A DNA stretch of 13,349 bases from Patescibacteria group bacterium. GTDB lineage: Bacteria > Patescibacteriota > Minisyncoccia > Minisyncoccales > UBA10102. Each line of letters begins with the position of its first letter. Positions within the stretch are counted from its first letter, which is position 1. The position numbers were made by a program, and so were the translations under genes. The DNA lies in the NCBI GenBank assembly GCA_018816925.1, contig JAHIUP010000065.1, positions 1-13,349 on the forward strand, given 5' to 3'. Under the pieces are notes generated by a model. That model made no database searches and was not told the origin of the DNA. It saw only the letters and a list, made by a program, of their open reading frames with translations. This document shows positions 13,253 through 13,349 of this stretch, piece by piece.

Positions 13253-13349
13253 ATGCTTCTTTTTAAACGATGTGCCTTGCTGTTGGTACTTTGTGGGGTA
13301 CTTGTGGTGCCCGTTTTTTCCGTGTTTGCCCTTAGCCCCGCAGAAGAGC
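13253..13349 (+). CDS. N-terminus of a secreted protein (3' partial)
   Basis: ATG 13253 opens a frame that runs to the window end. The 32 visible residues are a clear signal peptide: MLLFKRC, a long hydrophobic core (ALLLVLCGVLVVPVF), then VFALSPAEE, with likely cleavage after VFA. It starts 12 bases after the L25 stop and is probably in the same operon. The mature part is outside the window, so no function can be given. Confidence 0.6.
   Translation, partial: MLLFKRCALLLVLCGVLVVPVFSVFALSPAEE

Overview
The window looks like a piece of a Candidate Phyla Radiation (Patescibacteria) genome, most likely a Parcubacteria-type bacterium. This is inferred from content, not from a marker gene. The evidence is: cysteine-rich/Ig-like surface proteins with a dockerin beside membrane-anchored cohesin proteins, a small PaaX/Cas2-fold protein of a type common in these genomes, a TL5-type L25, tightly packed genes, and first-in-operon genes whose promoters sit so close to the start codon that the transcripts should be leaderless. 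No rRNA, tRNA, CRISPR array, transposase or phage gene is visible.

Layout. (1) 1-3794, + strand: a surface-protein operon. It has the 3' end of a secreted Ig-like protein ending in a dockerin, then two paralogous cohesin proteins with signal sequences and membrane anchors. The second is a multi-domain protein with a second signal-like segment in its middle. (2) 3796-4977, - strand: an MFS efflux-type transporter. It converges on the cohesin gene through a shared hairpin and diverges from the next operon. (3) 5035-8020, + strand: an FtsZ-family GTPase with basic extensions, GalU, and an unrecognised seven-helix membrane protein. (4) 8051-10861, + strand: type I GAPDH, a repeat-rich 254-base gap holding a candidate structured element and five tandem heptamers, inorganic pyrophosphatase, and an MscS channel that overlaps it. 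(5) 10862-11730: an A/T-rich island with a terminator, a PaaX/Cas2-like protein gene and three copies of a 26-bp imperfect palindrome. (6) 11731-13240: class II fructose-bisphosphate aldolase and ribosomal protein L25, then the start of a further secreted protein cut by the window end.

How it fits together. Region 1 could build a cohesin-dockerin complex held on the cell surface. Regions 4 and 6 supply two glycolytic enzymes plus pyrophosphatase, and GalU makes UDP-glucose for surface glycans. The most interesting regulatory signal is the palindrome set. One copy covers the -10 box of the PaaX/Cas2-like gene, another lies just upstream of it, and a third lies between that gene and the aldolase promoter. 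Two base changes between copies compensate each other across the dyad. This suggests a self-controlling regulator that may also control aldolase.
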